From the NCBI GenBank assembly GCA_964036155.1, contig OZ038422.1, forward strand, positions 68,099,201 through 68,163,200: a DNA stretch of 64,000 nucleotides. Direction: 5' to 3'. The translations under genes and the position numbers were made by a program. Shown here one piece after another: positions 24,465-38,000 of the stretch (position 1 is the stretch's first letter; each line of letters starts with the position of its first letter). Below the pieces are notes generated by a model. It did not search any database, was not told where the DNA came from, and worked only from the letters and a program-made list of their open reading frames with translations. The stretch is from Diploscapter coronatus. Its lineage: Eukaryota > Nematoda > Chromadorea > Rhabditida > Rhabditidae.

Positions 24465-27400
24465 CTAAAGTCTAGCATATCGCGGAAGAGTAGGGTTTGT
24501 CTTGGCTTTGTAATTGAGATATCGTTTGAATGTGCTGATGAACAGCGGCATGTCGTAATCGAAGTCTGCATTCAAGGCCACTCCGTGAGGGATGTAGTCC
24601 AGTTGCATGTGATGCAGATCGACGCCACAGAAAACTGGCAGTTTGACTCCTCAAATTGTGTTTTACTCGATTACTCAACGCACTCAATGCATTGTGATCA
24701 CCTCTCTTATTCAGAGCGAATCGCAATCGCTTTTTGACTTGTGGCCAGAGAACTTTCGGCACAACGAATGAGGTGACCTTCTCGATGGGAGTCGCGAATG
24801 GTCCACTCAACCCAATCTAAACCGATTCATTAGAATCAAGAAAATTAGAAAATTCAATTTTAATTGTTTTTTTTTATAATTTGTTGTCGAATTCTGAATA
24901 TGAAACGCTCACGAACTGAATTTAACAATGAATGTTATTATCGAAGAGCAATCACTTGAAACAATAAATGGCACGGAATTTCGCCGCGTTGAAATTAGCG
25001 CATTGTTTGAGGCAAACTTTACGACACTTCATTGGTTCAAGCAAATAATTTTACGACAAAATTAAACAATTCATATTTTTGCATTTTAAACATTCGTTAC
25101 CGCTAGTTTTGTTCCCAGTGATCATTCTTCAGCAATAGCTTACCCTGAACACATTGACGTCCACACTTGTCAAGGATACATCACCATAGACAGAGGATTG
25201 ACGAACTGTTGGTTTGATCTAACAGGTATTGCATGTGTGAATTCTATTTTGAATTATGGCTTACAGTCAAATGAAGCTTGGTGTTCAGGTGAATGATATC
25301 ACGGAGTGACTTCCATCCTTGAAATTGTACGGATACATTCGCCGCCAATGCCACTCGAGCACCGAATGTCTGATGAATTTCGAGTTTTGGCTCTCTAAAA
25401 TGGCAATGCTCGGTCATGTTTGGTGATATGAAATCTTTGAATTTCCTAATCTAACGAAAGAGGTTCATCGACAAAAAGTGATGGAAAATAAACTTCAGAA
25501 GTAGATTATCAAAACACATGTTTTGAACTCGGCTATGATAATAATTGCATCAGAAACTTAATCTGTCATCGTCGCATTCACTTCGATGAAGCATTTTGAA
25601 CATATGGCTTTGAACACCTTCGAGAATGTGTTTGGAAGATTTGCGGCATACACTCTAAAGTGGCTTTGTGATTTCTTTGAATGCTGATCTTCACCGTTCG
25701 GAAATTTTTGTGAGGTTGTGAGTGAAGACTTGATGGAAGAAGGTATTCGGGACGTAATCAGAGACGATTATTCCGACCATCTAGATAAATTAACCAAAAT
25801 AACGCTCGTTGTTACTCGTGTTTACGTTTCTATCTAGGACGGTTATGTTGAGCACATTGGGTTTGGTCACGTTCTGGGCTCGCTTTCCGTTGATCGTTAT
25901 TCCCCCATTGATTCCGAATACGACATCCTAGAGCTTGTATTGTTTCTTGGCGACTTCATTATACCATTTCTTACATCCTTGGTGAAAACCGGGGGATAAT
26001 CGAGATTAACGTCGACTCCCCAATAGACAGGTCCACCAGTGTATTCTCCCTTTGGCGGCTCAGGAAACTCGTCTTCGTCCTCTATCTTGTCGACTTTCTT
26101 CGGCTAAATTCGTAAATTCGAGGTTTCAGCTGTGTCAAGTTTTAAACTCGGTTAACCTTGCAGAGACTGTGCCCCAGTTCAGCCGCATTGAACGCAGTCG
26201 GATCATCGACGGGAGGCTCAAATTTCTCCTCAGCCTAAAATCGAAAAAAAAAACTTTGAAAGTGTTAAAGCAAATAACTGAGATTATCTTGGGCAGAGGG
26301 TATTTTTCAGATTATTCCCAGGAAGTGAAATCTGACAACCCTAGATACACCGCGCATCGTCTTGGTCAAACAGGAAAATAGGTCGTATATTAAAGAGTAG
26401 AGAGACGCAGAAGCAATTGCGTAAATATCACTTTTTCCACTATCCCTGTATTCTAGCCTCCATCTCTGCGCCTAGTTTAGACGTGCAATGTTCGTATCGA
26501 GATTTTCAACGCACGAACTATTTGCTCATTGGAATAAGATAATGTCATGTTGAAGTAAGTTTTTGATTTCAGTCTGATTTTATAATGACTCCAATTATTG
26601 TCAGTGTTTATTTGCGAAGGAAATCGGCTAAAGCCTCGCAATCATTCTCTTCCAAAGTTGAGCTCGGTTGTTTCTACAGACGCAAAGATTTTTTTAATTC
26701 CCAAATGTCTAACCCTTTGATTCTCTTCGAGCATGAATTGAATCGTGTCGACAGTCATGTTGCAAATCACGAACTTGAGATTCTCGGTAATCTAAGATAT
26801 CGTGAAAATCTTCTTGAATTCCGGATAAATTTTCTCAACCTCCTTCTCGATGGTATCCTTGATGGCCAACAACTCAGAGTCTTTGTCGAATGTCAGAATA
26901 AGATCCTTATGAGTCACATTGCAAACTGGCGCCTAATTGCTTGTTGGATTTCGTTATCTTTTTTGAGATTATCCTACCGAGACGACAGTAGCATTTATGG
27001 TTCTGTCTTGCTTGAAGTAGAGGTGAGCATTAATTGTCAGGTTCGACACGTCAGCGATGAAATCGCCTTCGTACGAGAAAATGACCACACTCACAACTGC
27101 ATGAGCACTCGTCCGCAGAGTCGGCAGTTTGATATTCGCAGAAATTCCTAAAATTACTTCGATGAGCTTACTTACGGTCTGGACCAAGAGTTTTCTGAGA
27201 TTGCGGTCAAAAGTAACGAATGCTTTGCGCTGTTCTATTTTAGGGCAATTGAGTTTGAAAGGGTCACTTTTGTTTCGAGTTTTCTGACTTATTTTCGGCG
27301 CTAATTTTGGAAAATTTTATATCAGAATGACCTATTCAATAGGAAATCACTTGGAATGGAAGAATTTTAGAACAACTTCGAAATGAAATAGAAAAATCGC

Positions 27401-28075
27401 TAAAATAAACAGCCATGGGTATACGCTCACTTTTGCAGTATTTCTACGCTCTCTCCATTTTGTCTACTCCCACTTCGCACATAACACCATTTGTGCGTAT
27501 CTTCAAAAACTCTTTTATCCCACGACTATACAATAATTCACAACGTTCACAGTGAAAATATAGATAATCTTCGATGAGAATATTTAGTTTCTCGAGTATC
27601 AGAGAATTCTAACAAAAGGTTGAAGATGCTAGCACTTGATTAATGTCTTGTCATTACTTTTTCAGAATTGCTAGAAGCTAGTCTTAAAAATCGAAAGTTC
27701 TTTGCATTTTGGATGATTTCGTTACGATCTTTAATTTAAAAGCTCAGAAATTCTCTTGGTTCTCAACCTTTTCCATGCAAAAAAGTTGCTCGAATCGATG
27801 GTCTTGACACGTTTCGAATGTGGATGTCGGAGACTTTGGCAGCTCCTCCATCGACATCTGCTGGGTGCAAGTTATTCAGGAGCTCGGGAAACGCATCTTC
27901 TGCTAGCTCTAAATTAGCCAAAAATACTCATAATAAATACCCTGGGCTTACTTGAGATGTAATCAACAGATTTTTGATTTAATCGAATATAAATTCCAGC
28001 CGTATTGCTACTAACTAGAGCAATTAGGGAAGTAACTAGTAAAGAAGAAATCAATTGCCCGCTTAATGAATGCAT
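24465..28075 (-). CDS. Secreted BPI/LBP/PLTP-family lipid-binding protein
   Basis: Predicted 532-aa secreted lipid- or LPS-binding protein. Fourteen exons on the minus strand: 27952-28075, 27768-27908, 26978-27147, 26840-26932, 26714-26791, 26157-26234, 25975-26103, 25826-25927, 25695-25780, 25562-25654, 25265-25394, 25144-25218, 24702-24816 and 24465-24649. The signal peptide (MHSLSGQLISSLLVTSLIAL) is followed by AGIYIRLNQKSVDYIS, the family's N-terminal signature. Then come GISANIKL, the paired cysteines (APVC, VICN) matching the BPI disulfide, an acidic inter-domain segment, IIVSDYVPNTFFHQ (compare LSDYFFNTA) and the C-terminal SGPFATPIEKV...FCGVDLHH. BPI-like proteins are usually 450-490 aa. 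Oddity: the intron at 25395-25561 begins TTAAGT instead of GTAAGT, exactly where phase requires a donor. Read without that splice, translation stops at TAA. Short introns of 47-52 nt are used elsewhere. The gene may be intact with a non-canonical intron, mis-sequenced, or recently broken. Confidence 0.8.
25395..25561 (-). other. Intron with lost +1 donor base
   Basis: Exon 10 of the BPI-like gene must end at 25562 (phase 2) to join the phase-2 exon starting at 25394 after TTTTAG. The first six intron bases are TTAAGT. One T-to-G change at 25561 would give the consensus GTAAGT. All other junctions of the gene show GT (or expected) donors. Confidence 0.6.
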
Positions 28076-29055
28076 TTCAAGCAGTTTTTGATAAATATGC
28101 TGGAGATTATCGACAAAACATCCAATCAGAATTCAATATGAATCAAAAGCTCTGAGGGCATCTGGTTTTCTATCTTTTCTTCTCTCTTATAATTTCTCTT
28201 CTTCTCCCACATTTTTCCTTCCTCTAACAATCATAAATTAGAACAGTTGTACCAAGTCTCGAAAGATAAATATTGCTCAAAGGTCACGAGGCAAAAATTC
28301 GCCTAACTAATTATTCATAACAAGACCTTTTTTTTTATAAAACTACTGACGTAATGAGCATAAAATGTCGCTGCATTAAAAATTAGTCATCATGATGAGT
28401 TCAGATATTGCTGTATCAAAAAGTTTAAATTTGTTTGCTATTGAGCGAGCAGATGGAATGCAATAATAGATAAAATATATGTGCTGATATATTTTTATGC
28501 ACTAGAATCGTTATCATATTATTTTTGCAAGAAGTGAATTCCTGCCTTGGCTGCTTTCTCGGGTGTTATCGAAGGCACTATTTCTGTCCATGCGAATCGA
28601 CTTGAGCCATAGTCGAGAGTTGAAGGTTTATTTCATATTTAAGAATGGGACAACAATAACAGCCAGTCGTGTTCTGCCCTGTCCGACCGAAAGAACAAAA
28701 TTTTGGAGGCACGGTAGAGGAGGTGGTCATCTCTCTATCGAGGGATTGTAGAGAAAGTGGGAGAGAGAGAGAGCTATAAACAGTGTGATAAGCGGTATAG
28801 AAATGCTGGGTCAAGCAAGTGGCGAAAGTTCTCTAACCAGCAAAGAACTCAAAGATCAGCACCAAAAATTCAAAAAAGTCTAACAACATTCGGTGTGAAC
28901 CGTATATAGTGCGCTTTGTCTTTGTTAATGAAGTGAAAAGTGTGCCCTTCATTTATGCGTAGCGCGTGCAAAGATGTTCGGAGATATTGCGCGTTTTTTG
29001 AAAAGTTTCGAAATTTGTATTATTTTTGGAGAAGCAGTTTATTTGCTTGCAGAAG
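28076..29055. promoter_or_regulatory. Divergent promoter region, BPI-like / UBE2O-like
   Basis: About 980 bp separate the minus-strand BPI-like ATG from the plus-strand UBE2O-like ATG, so both genes must be driven from here or from overlapping sequence. A (GA)n run is at about 28761-28773. An acceptor-like TTGCAG at 29047-29052 sits 3 nt before the UBE2O-like ATG. No further coding exon was supported. Confidence 0.45.
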
Positions 29056-32000
29056 ATGTTGTTCCATCAGCCGCCTTCTGGCTCGAACAGTTACTCGCAG
29101 GACTCGACCCCCACAGTCATCGTCCGTCCCTCCGTCGTTCTGTCGACCGACTTCAACCGGCCTCTGCCTGCTGAGAAAGATCTGGTCGTCTTCAATCAGG
29201 ACAATGAACTCGCTATTGGAGTCATCAGACCGGTAAAATAAAGATAAATACATTTTAAGTGTTTGGAATTGCATTTTTGAAAGACTTATTGTTGTTTTAT
29301 CAAATCACGCATAAGGTGCAGAAAATGGAAGAAACACCTCTTGTAAAATTCATCGAGTTCACCGACTTTGCAATCGAAATGATATTGATAAGGAAGGAAA
29401 ATTGTAAACCTTCTAACAACGGCAATTTGGATTTGTCGCGAAGTTATATTCTTTAGAAAGTGCAAAGTGAGGACGTTTTTATCTCCTATTTCTGCATCCA
29501 AATTCGTTCGGTTGCAGCATTGTGGCAAACCCGAATCTCTCCAATAAAAATTAAATTTTCAAATTCCCGAATAAAAACGAGCATAAGCGTTGCAGAAAGG
29601 TCCGGGCGAGAAAATCAAGATATTGACGAACGATCAGCTGTACGGCCTGCTGCCCCACAGATATGCAGTAAAGATCGAAAACATATTCAATGCAAGTTTC
29701 AACACCTGCTACGTTGAGGAGGTGGGTTCATCGATTTTTATATAATTTTCTCCCATTGACTTACAAATCTTATTCTTTGTAGATGTTATAAAAAAGTGCA
29801 AATAGCGAGAAGAAACAAGAAACAAGAGGAGTTCGTAGCGTTGAACAACAAAGCATTTTATATTTGTTATTTTACTCCTGGAATTCAATCTCAAAGTTAA
29901 ACCATGAAATAATCATAACCTTTGTTAGAAAATAATGTTTAATGGCGTTCTTCGATTTCGTTGGTGATTATTGCAGGCTTGCTTGTTGCATCGCCATTTC
30001 TCCAAATCTGACTTGGTGCAGAGATTCTACAATAAACACACAAGCGATCCGAATAAGAAGAGAATGCGAGAGGCTGATGGAAAAAGAGAGGATGCCGTGG
30101 GAATCATCATCGACACAAAGGTATTTTACAAGAATATTTTTTCTCGAAGTTATTCGAAATTTTTGAAAGATATTTCATGCAGAAATGTTTGGAACTCTAA
30201 AATTCCGACTTTCCAAATTTCAATTTCAACACACTCCTGATTTCGTGCATATTGATAAAGTTATTTGCAAAATGATGTATGTTTGCAGGTGACTGCAGAC
30301 GTGCTGCTTCTTCCCGAAAGGAATCGCGTGGTGCGCAATGTGCCCGACAGCCATTGGATGAAGATCGCTTCATACACTTCTCTCAGCAATACGACATACT
30401 CCAAATTCAGCAAGGAGAACATTATCTTCTACGAGGGTAATTCGATTTTATTTCCACTGTAATCATACAATTTCTGACTTGATCACACCATGAATGAGCG
30501 GACTCCAATTATGATTTTCTAAAATATTCATCCGCTCATTCTCGAATCTCGAAAAAAAAAAGCTTTTAAACAAGATTATATACTAACGTTTTAGTTTCTC
30601 TTCTAAACTCGAAATACTAGTTTTTTTTTTTTCAAAAGTCACAGATCATTTTCAGTTTTAACTTCCCAAAATATTTTGCTTTCTTATTTTCGATTTTAGA
30701 ACAGAAATATCCTTTTTGCAGGCTGGTTCGGACGCATTTTTGCGATCAATCAGCACTTCGATCTCTCGATGCTCTTCGATGGGAAAACGTAATCTTATTT
30801 TTTTATTTAAAAGCTATCTTACTCGTTTTTCTTCAGCCACAGAATGACAATGAAAATAACGAGCCATCCTCGTTCCTACAACAAGATTCTGATTCGTCCT
30901 CCTGTCGACGAGAACAAGGCTTTCTATGCTGGGGAGATGGTCCGAGTCAAGCTGTCCGATCTCATCAGCAGTAGGCTTCATCAATTTTAACATTTTAATT
31001 AAGATGAATGAATACTGGAAGGAGAAACTTTTCGCTATTCATTCGACTATTTTTTGCTAATTATTAAGTTCTAATATGAATCCAGCAGAAATGCTCAAAG
31101 AAAATTGTTTGAAGGAGTTTGGAACGAACCTTTAAACTCGTTGTTCTTCAGACATGCACTGGGAAAAGTCGATTCCACACCAGCTGATGGGGATGAACCA
31201 TCGGAACAAGAATGCGATGTACGACTGCAAAATCGAGAAGATCGTCATGCACTCGGTCGGAGCCAACTGGACGACCTCTCCATTCAATGCTAACAGACCG
31301 CCAAGCACCATCGAGAAGCACAATTTGCATAAGTAGGAGTTATTATTGAGCAGATCTAGGGAGGGCTTAAGAGGCATTCCACGAAATAATCGAACAACAA
31401 CTACGAGTCTGGCACAAGTTTCGAAAAGTTTTTCAAACCAAATAAGGCCCATATGGTTGGACACCTTGGCGGGTCGTAATCACAAGGATTCAGGTGCCAG
31501 ATCCTGCCTCTTCAAGTGGATAGAGTTAGGTGGAAGTCGGAAATGAAAATGTGAGGCATATATACCTCATTCACACTATCAGTTTCATACCATGCCACGT
31601 TTTGCACAGGGGCGAAGTTTGCGCTCTCTAATCATAGGACGATTGTGCATTTTCAGAATGGTCCGAATCGATTTCCAGTCTCCCTCGCCATTCTCCATTC
31701 ATGACCGATTCAAATTCTTTTCTCAGGTATATTTTTGTAATTTCTTTCAAAAATTTCCTCTTTATTTCAGGGCATCAAGCCTGAACAGGTGACCACATTG
31801 GAGAAGTGGCGTTCTGAGTTGAATGACGAGTTCGCGCATCGTTTCGAGGAGGTTTCGAATGAATTTCTTTTATTGAATCATTCTCTAAATTCCATTTTTA
31901 GGCTTCTGCATCGCTGAATGATTCAAATGGACCGAGCAGTAAGGTAGTTTTTCATTTTAAAATTTCCACCCTTTATCATTTCTTGTCTCAGAAGACAAAA

Positions 32001-35000
32001 TCCGGTGACAATCTGAACGACGTGCAAATGAAGGATATTGATAATCTGTGCCTGAAGGAGGACATGAAATATGCGGAAAATCTTCTGGGTGCCAGCTTCG
32101 TTGGAGAAGTAAGAATTTTTGTGAACAACTGAATGAGAGCAATTTGATATGTATAGAGGGCGCAAGTGGGGTGAAATTTTTGAGCAAACTTGATAAATAT
32201 TTTTCGTCACCTAGGTTCATCTCGATTATAAATCAGTTTCAAAGGGGAATTTCTTTTCCAAAATGTAACCGACTAATGGGTAAACAATTTTCCTTTTTTG
32301 CCTTAATTCGAATTCGATTGATAAAAATGTTAGCAAAAATGGGGACTCAGAAGACGTCTTCTCGACATGATAACTTTCGATGGATTATCTATTTCGAAAA
32401 CGTCAAAAAGCACTGGAATCAGTGATAATTAGGTTTCATTATGAAATAGTTTTCACCTTTCATGCATCACGTTCCAAAACTCACTTGCGTTCTCTAGATA
32501 TGTAATTATGTTTGCATTGAATTCACTTTCTTTTCCATTTCAATTTTTTATTTTATTGTTCGTGAAATTGCCTTCTTCCTGAAGAAAATATTTTCAGATC
32601 CTCCGTCCTGTGATGACCTGCGACATTAAACTATTAAACGGCACGATTATTTACAATGTACCGAGCTACGAACTGTCTGCCTACAAACTTGATCAACTTC
32701 CCTTTTCATTAATGCCTGGAACGATTGTCATCAAGAAAACCAGCAAGAATCACGGTAGACTAAAGTTTTTATTCATTCACTTTTATTATGAATTGGGGAA
32801 TTTGAAAATTAAATCAAAATTAGGAAATCTGCCTAGGGTTCCCAAGTGAGTTTGCAGAAATTAACCCAAAGAGGGAAACGTAGTACCAATCAACGGTCCA
32901 TGATGCACCTTAGCTTTCAGGAAAAAAAAATCAAATAAAAGGATGAACTTTCGCAAGAAAAGTAGAAAAATTAACTTTCAAGATGAGCAGAGTTTGTCAG
33001 GAAATGCGTGGTAGGGCGGAGCCAAAACGAACTTTTCGAAAACAAGCCCAAATAGGGATTTCTCCCAAAAATTTCTATTTCTGGACTTACCTATTGCTGA
33101 TTTCTGTCGATTTCAATTCCAGCTGGCTGCAATCGCCGTTAAATTCCCCGGAATCGCTCACGCCGCCAATTTTGGAATACACGATTTATTCAATTGTTTG
33201 CACATAAAGGACGCGCCCGCGGTAGTGAAGCTCTAAATATGAAAGAATTAGTGAAGGGACGGACGAATTATCCGTTGTACGGGCACTTTTTTTTTTTTTA
33301 AATAGATGTTTAAAATCAGAACAAAGAAGATAGAATTTTTCATAAAAAGTAGAACTTTTGAGACATTTGAATTTTGGCAGGGAACGGACCCGAAATAGAA
33401 AACAAACGCCATTTTCACCATGATCCAGGCTGAATTTCAAGAAGTCCTTGACTACAACTTATTTTCTATTGTCATTCTACCCATTTGCGAAAGAAAATCC
33501 TAGAGAAATAACCCAGAATCTGAGATAGACTGAATTACGTTTCCACCTTTTTTGCGATTTCTACAAAGGGCCAGAGCTTGGGAACTCTAGTCATACCATA
33601 CAATTCTCTTTTCTCTGATTTGTTTTTATTTCTAGGAAATGAATTCGGCCTAGTGATGCAGATCTACATGGAGAACAACAAGTCGGAGTGTTTGGTAAAA
33701 TGGCTCGAGAGACGGAGCAACGACGAGTTCGCTGTGATTACAGAGGAAAGCATCTCTTCGTCGGACATTCAAAGACATCCAATCTTTTCCAGGCAAGATA
33801 AATCAAATCAGCTCTCATTAGCTCACAAATGATTTACGCTGCACACTTACGACCAGGGCTATGCGAAAACTTTCGCACAGCCCTGCCTACGACATTACCT
33901 TTTCAATTATGTATAACTCATGGGGGGGTCAGACAACAAAATTTTTTTCTTTTTTTAAATACTAATTGGTTAGAATTCCTGTCGGTCATTTCGCCGTTTC
34001 GAGCAAACCTCGCCCCGACAATACCAGTCAGAACAATCTCATTTGTCAGGTATCTTTTCGTAACTATTTTTTTTTGAAGATTCACAACTTGTTAATAATC
34101 ATAATTATCCTTACTACAAAACGAGATAGTAATTTTTGAAAAGCAATAAGATAATTTCTTTCTATTATACCATGTTTATGAATAGACGATAAAAGAGCAG
34201 TTTATATTCGTAGGCAAGTAAATTTCCAGATCGTAGAGAATTTGGAGGATGGCAGGCAACGTGCTCGCTTCTTCGATATGTCCGAAGATTCCCTGTGGCC
34301 CTTCCAGCTGAAAAGGTTTGTTTGAACGAAATTGCTTCCTTTTTGTAGGATGATGACTTTCAGTTTCTCCCTGGCGAGTGGGTTCATGTGGCCGAGCAGC
34401 AGCTCTATGGGCAGCTTTCTCTCAACGCCTCGCGACCCCGTCTCCACTTTTAACAGCCTCTTCTTCTGCATCGATGAAGGTAGGGTTTTTTTAGTTAATA
34501 ATAAATTCACGAATAATCATAGACATTTTAAAAGGTTGAAATAGGTATAGAAACTAAAAGCAAAACAATGCGAAAAGACGGTCGAATACATCTGAATACA
34601 GAAAAAAACAATGCCAATTTTGCTTTATCAAAATAATTGTAAAATAAAGCAAGCATTAGCAAAAAGATTTCGTAAATATTTTCCTTAAAAACAATAACAT
34701 CTTTCAGCTCAAGAAGAGCGTTCGCAGGCTTATAATGCGCTGATCAACAAGTACGTCGTGCAAGCGCCTACCCGCATCATTTTTGAAGACGCCAGGGAAT
34801 ACGCTATGGTAAGAATCAAGCTATCTTTTCATTATGAATATTCCGATTTTTAATCAATCAATTCAATTTGAACGAAGGCTCAAAATAGCTAATTTTAGGG
34901 GCTCCTTATCAAATGCATGCTGAAGGAGATCGAGCAGAGCTGTAAGTCGAATCACACTCACGAGCAGCTGCGGGCAAATGAGCTCTATGAAATAATTCCT

Positions 35001-38000
35001 TTGATAGTCAATGTGGTGCGTTAAGTTTTGCATCTTGAAATATTCATGCCGTTTTGAAATAATGCTTGTATCTATATGATTTTTATGTCAGTTTACAAAT
35101 TTCACCTCATTTAACGAAAATTTCATCTCTAATAACCTATGGTATTTGTAAATTATAAGGATGACAAATGCAAAAAGTCCTGAATTATTCTATGTTCAAA
35201 ATATTTATTCCAGCTGCTCGGAATGGATTCTCAGACCATCGAGCAAGTGTTCAAGGCGTTCCTTTTCGTGGCCAATTTGCCTGAAACCGAATGTCCCACT
35301 TTCCCGGATGCTGTAGGAATTTATTGTTTTGTTCCCAAGAAATTCCTTGTTTCAGATGGACACGTTCATTACGAGTCCGAATGAAATTTCCGTGCTGGAC
35401 AGCCCACGAGCTGAAAAGGCTCTCGAGATGTTCGAAATCGGGTAGGAATCAAAGGCATATGAAATTTCGATTTGGAAAGCTCGAAGTCGAAGTCCAAATT
35501 CGTGCACCCTTGATAAGAATTTCAACAATTGAGTAAAGCCTCGAGTTTGAGTTCGAACTCAGAAAATATTAAGTTTGTTATGATTTTTTTGTTAAATCTC
35601 TATTAAAAATGTTAAGAAGTCCCATTCTAATCATTCTCCAATTGTTAACTTCCTCGAAGTTTTCAATTCTGAACAGACGACTTTTCAGTGTCGAATTCCA
35701 CGATAAGATGCTGTTGATTTGCAATAAGGCGATTGCGAGCAATGATCTCAAGTTTAAACGATTCAAGACGGATCTGTCCCTGGCCAGACACATCGCTCCC
35801 ACTCTCTACTACTTGGCTGCCAGATACCAGTTCGACTTCAGTTACTTCCCGGTAATCTATGATTTCCTAAAAATAATGAATTCAGATTTCAGGTAGGGAG
35901 CAAAGCTGGCGAGCCAGACTTCCAATACGTTGCTCATTGCCTGAGACATCTTCATTACTTGGTAGATTTTTTTTTGAAATTTATTTAATTTACCCAAAAC
36001 TACAATTATTTGAATTCAAGAAATTATCTAACGATAATCCTACTTCTTTTTCATTTTCAAGATATATTATTTCAGTAAGTTTATTCATCCAGTATATAAT
36101 CGATTTAGCCTTATCCTAATGAGCTCAATCGCCAATTGGTTGACTTGGATCAAGAACTGGTGAATGCAATCACAAAGGGGACTGTGGAGGCGAAAGTCGA
36201 GGTGGACTTGAATGCGACTGACAACAATCCACTAGAACGACCTATCTCTCCCAGACAAGTTGTCGATTCCATTCTCAAAGAGGGTCACACCGGGAAGGAG
36301 GTTAGAATTTGTTATCATGAAAGTTACTCATTTTTAAAAATAATTTTCTGATCAGAGCTAAATTAAATTAAAGCCTTTGAAAGCTTCAAAAGATATGTCA
36401 ATTCCTTTAAATCGTATTTCTTCCAATTTTTAAAATTACTTCTCGTTTAAGCCAGTGAAGAAGATCAGTTTGTTCTACAAAGCGACTCTGTCTGAATGGG
36501 AGCGAGTTATCGACGAGACAGAGGGCGGGAATGCATATGCGTATATGAAGATGCTGAGTAGGTTGACTGTTGAGCAGCCGATAGAATTGGGAATGAATGA
36601 AGTGCAAATGAGGATGCAGACTGACACTGAACAGAATGAGTACGATCAATTCATGGAGGTAAACTTAGATTTTTATCGGGAAAAGTAAATTACACATATA
36701 TTTTTTTACTATACTTTACAACACTTTCATAAAAAATTGTACCCTAATACAAATTTTAATAATCGTTTCTCATCGCTATTCTATTATTTTCCAGGTCTTC
36801 GATAGTTTCTCGTGGGGCAGTCAATTTCTGCTTCTCCTTTCGATTTCCTCGCTCAAGCTGCTTTCTCAGCTTGGCCTTCTTTCACTTTCCCAGGTAATAA
36901 ACTTATGAAAATGTTCTTGCATTTTGCTTTAGTAGATGTTGACCGAGATTTTGTCGATATAAAATCTTCAGAATCAATACATACAAATAAATTATCTGTA
37001 AGATCATATAGCAGCGACGGGAAGATCAAGCCAATAACTAATAACTTCAACTCTTCTACTTTATATTCAAATCAAACTTCAGATAAATTTCCTATAATTT
37101 AGCCCGTTTCGTGCTTAATCAAGCAGCTGCACCCTTCTGCCTTCTTTTCGCGCACTGCCTCAGACGCCACTCTCCGTCCTCTCACCGATACAGTTCTCGA
37201 GCTGTTCGGCAGACGATTCTTCGATCTACTTTTCATATATTCTCAGTACTTGAAGAGACACAGCCGTTCTGCTGACAAAACTTTGGAATTCGTGCAAAAA
37301 GCTGGCAGCCATGTGATGAGACCACTTGTCCATACCAAAGAGGTAGAGCTTTCGTTCAATTCAAGACTGCTCGAAATTTTTTTTTTCGATGATTTGGCAA
37401 TTTTCTAAGCTAAAGATAATGAATACAAATTCATGAGAATTTTTGAACACAACGAATAATCAAAAAGTGGAGATCCTCAAAATTGGAAAGTCGAGAGTGG
37501 TATTACAAGTTTCTTCGTAATGTTTAACCACAATATATAACTTGAACTCGACAGAAATAGAATTTCTTCACTTACCTACCTGATCAAATCTTATCTCATA
37601 AAGAAATTCAGCAATTAACTTCAGATTGTAAACTGCCTCAAGGTCATTCTGCCTGCGGTTCGCGAAGAGGAAAAGCGGAAAATGCTGCACTCGATTTTCA
37701 CGACCGCTTCCGGGGGGTCTTTCGAGGTAGGCATTTTCCATGGAGAGAAGATTTTTTGATCAATAATTTCAGGTTCTGGAAAAGTGCACCACGCACAACT
37801 ATTTGAGCATGACGAACTCGAATACCACGGGACTGTCGCGGATCATTCTCAAGGAATACAAACTACTCGCTGATCTGCCCAGTGGCATCCATGTTCGTGC
37901 ATTCTCTGATAGGTAGGTAATATTTTGTTTGTGTTAAAAATCTAACTTTTTTTTTTATAGTTTTCAAAATTATATTTTGCGTACTTTATTTATAGACTGG

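Noticed and set aside
26241..26713. Extra exon (KQPSSTLEENDCEALADFLRK) in the BPI-like gene
   Set aside because: Ends in TAA with no donor. Exons 5 and 6 join in phase without it.
34349..34479. Second open frame ([20 protein letters not shown]) in a UBE2O-like exon
   Set aside because: Looks protein-like, but phase at both splice junctions selects the other frame and no short intron reconciles them.
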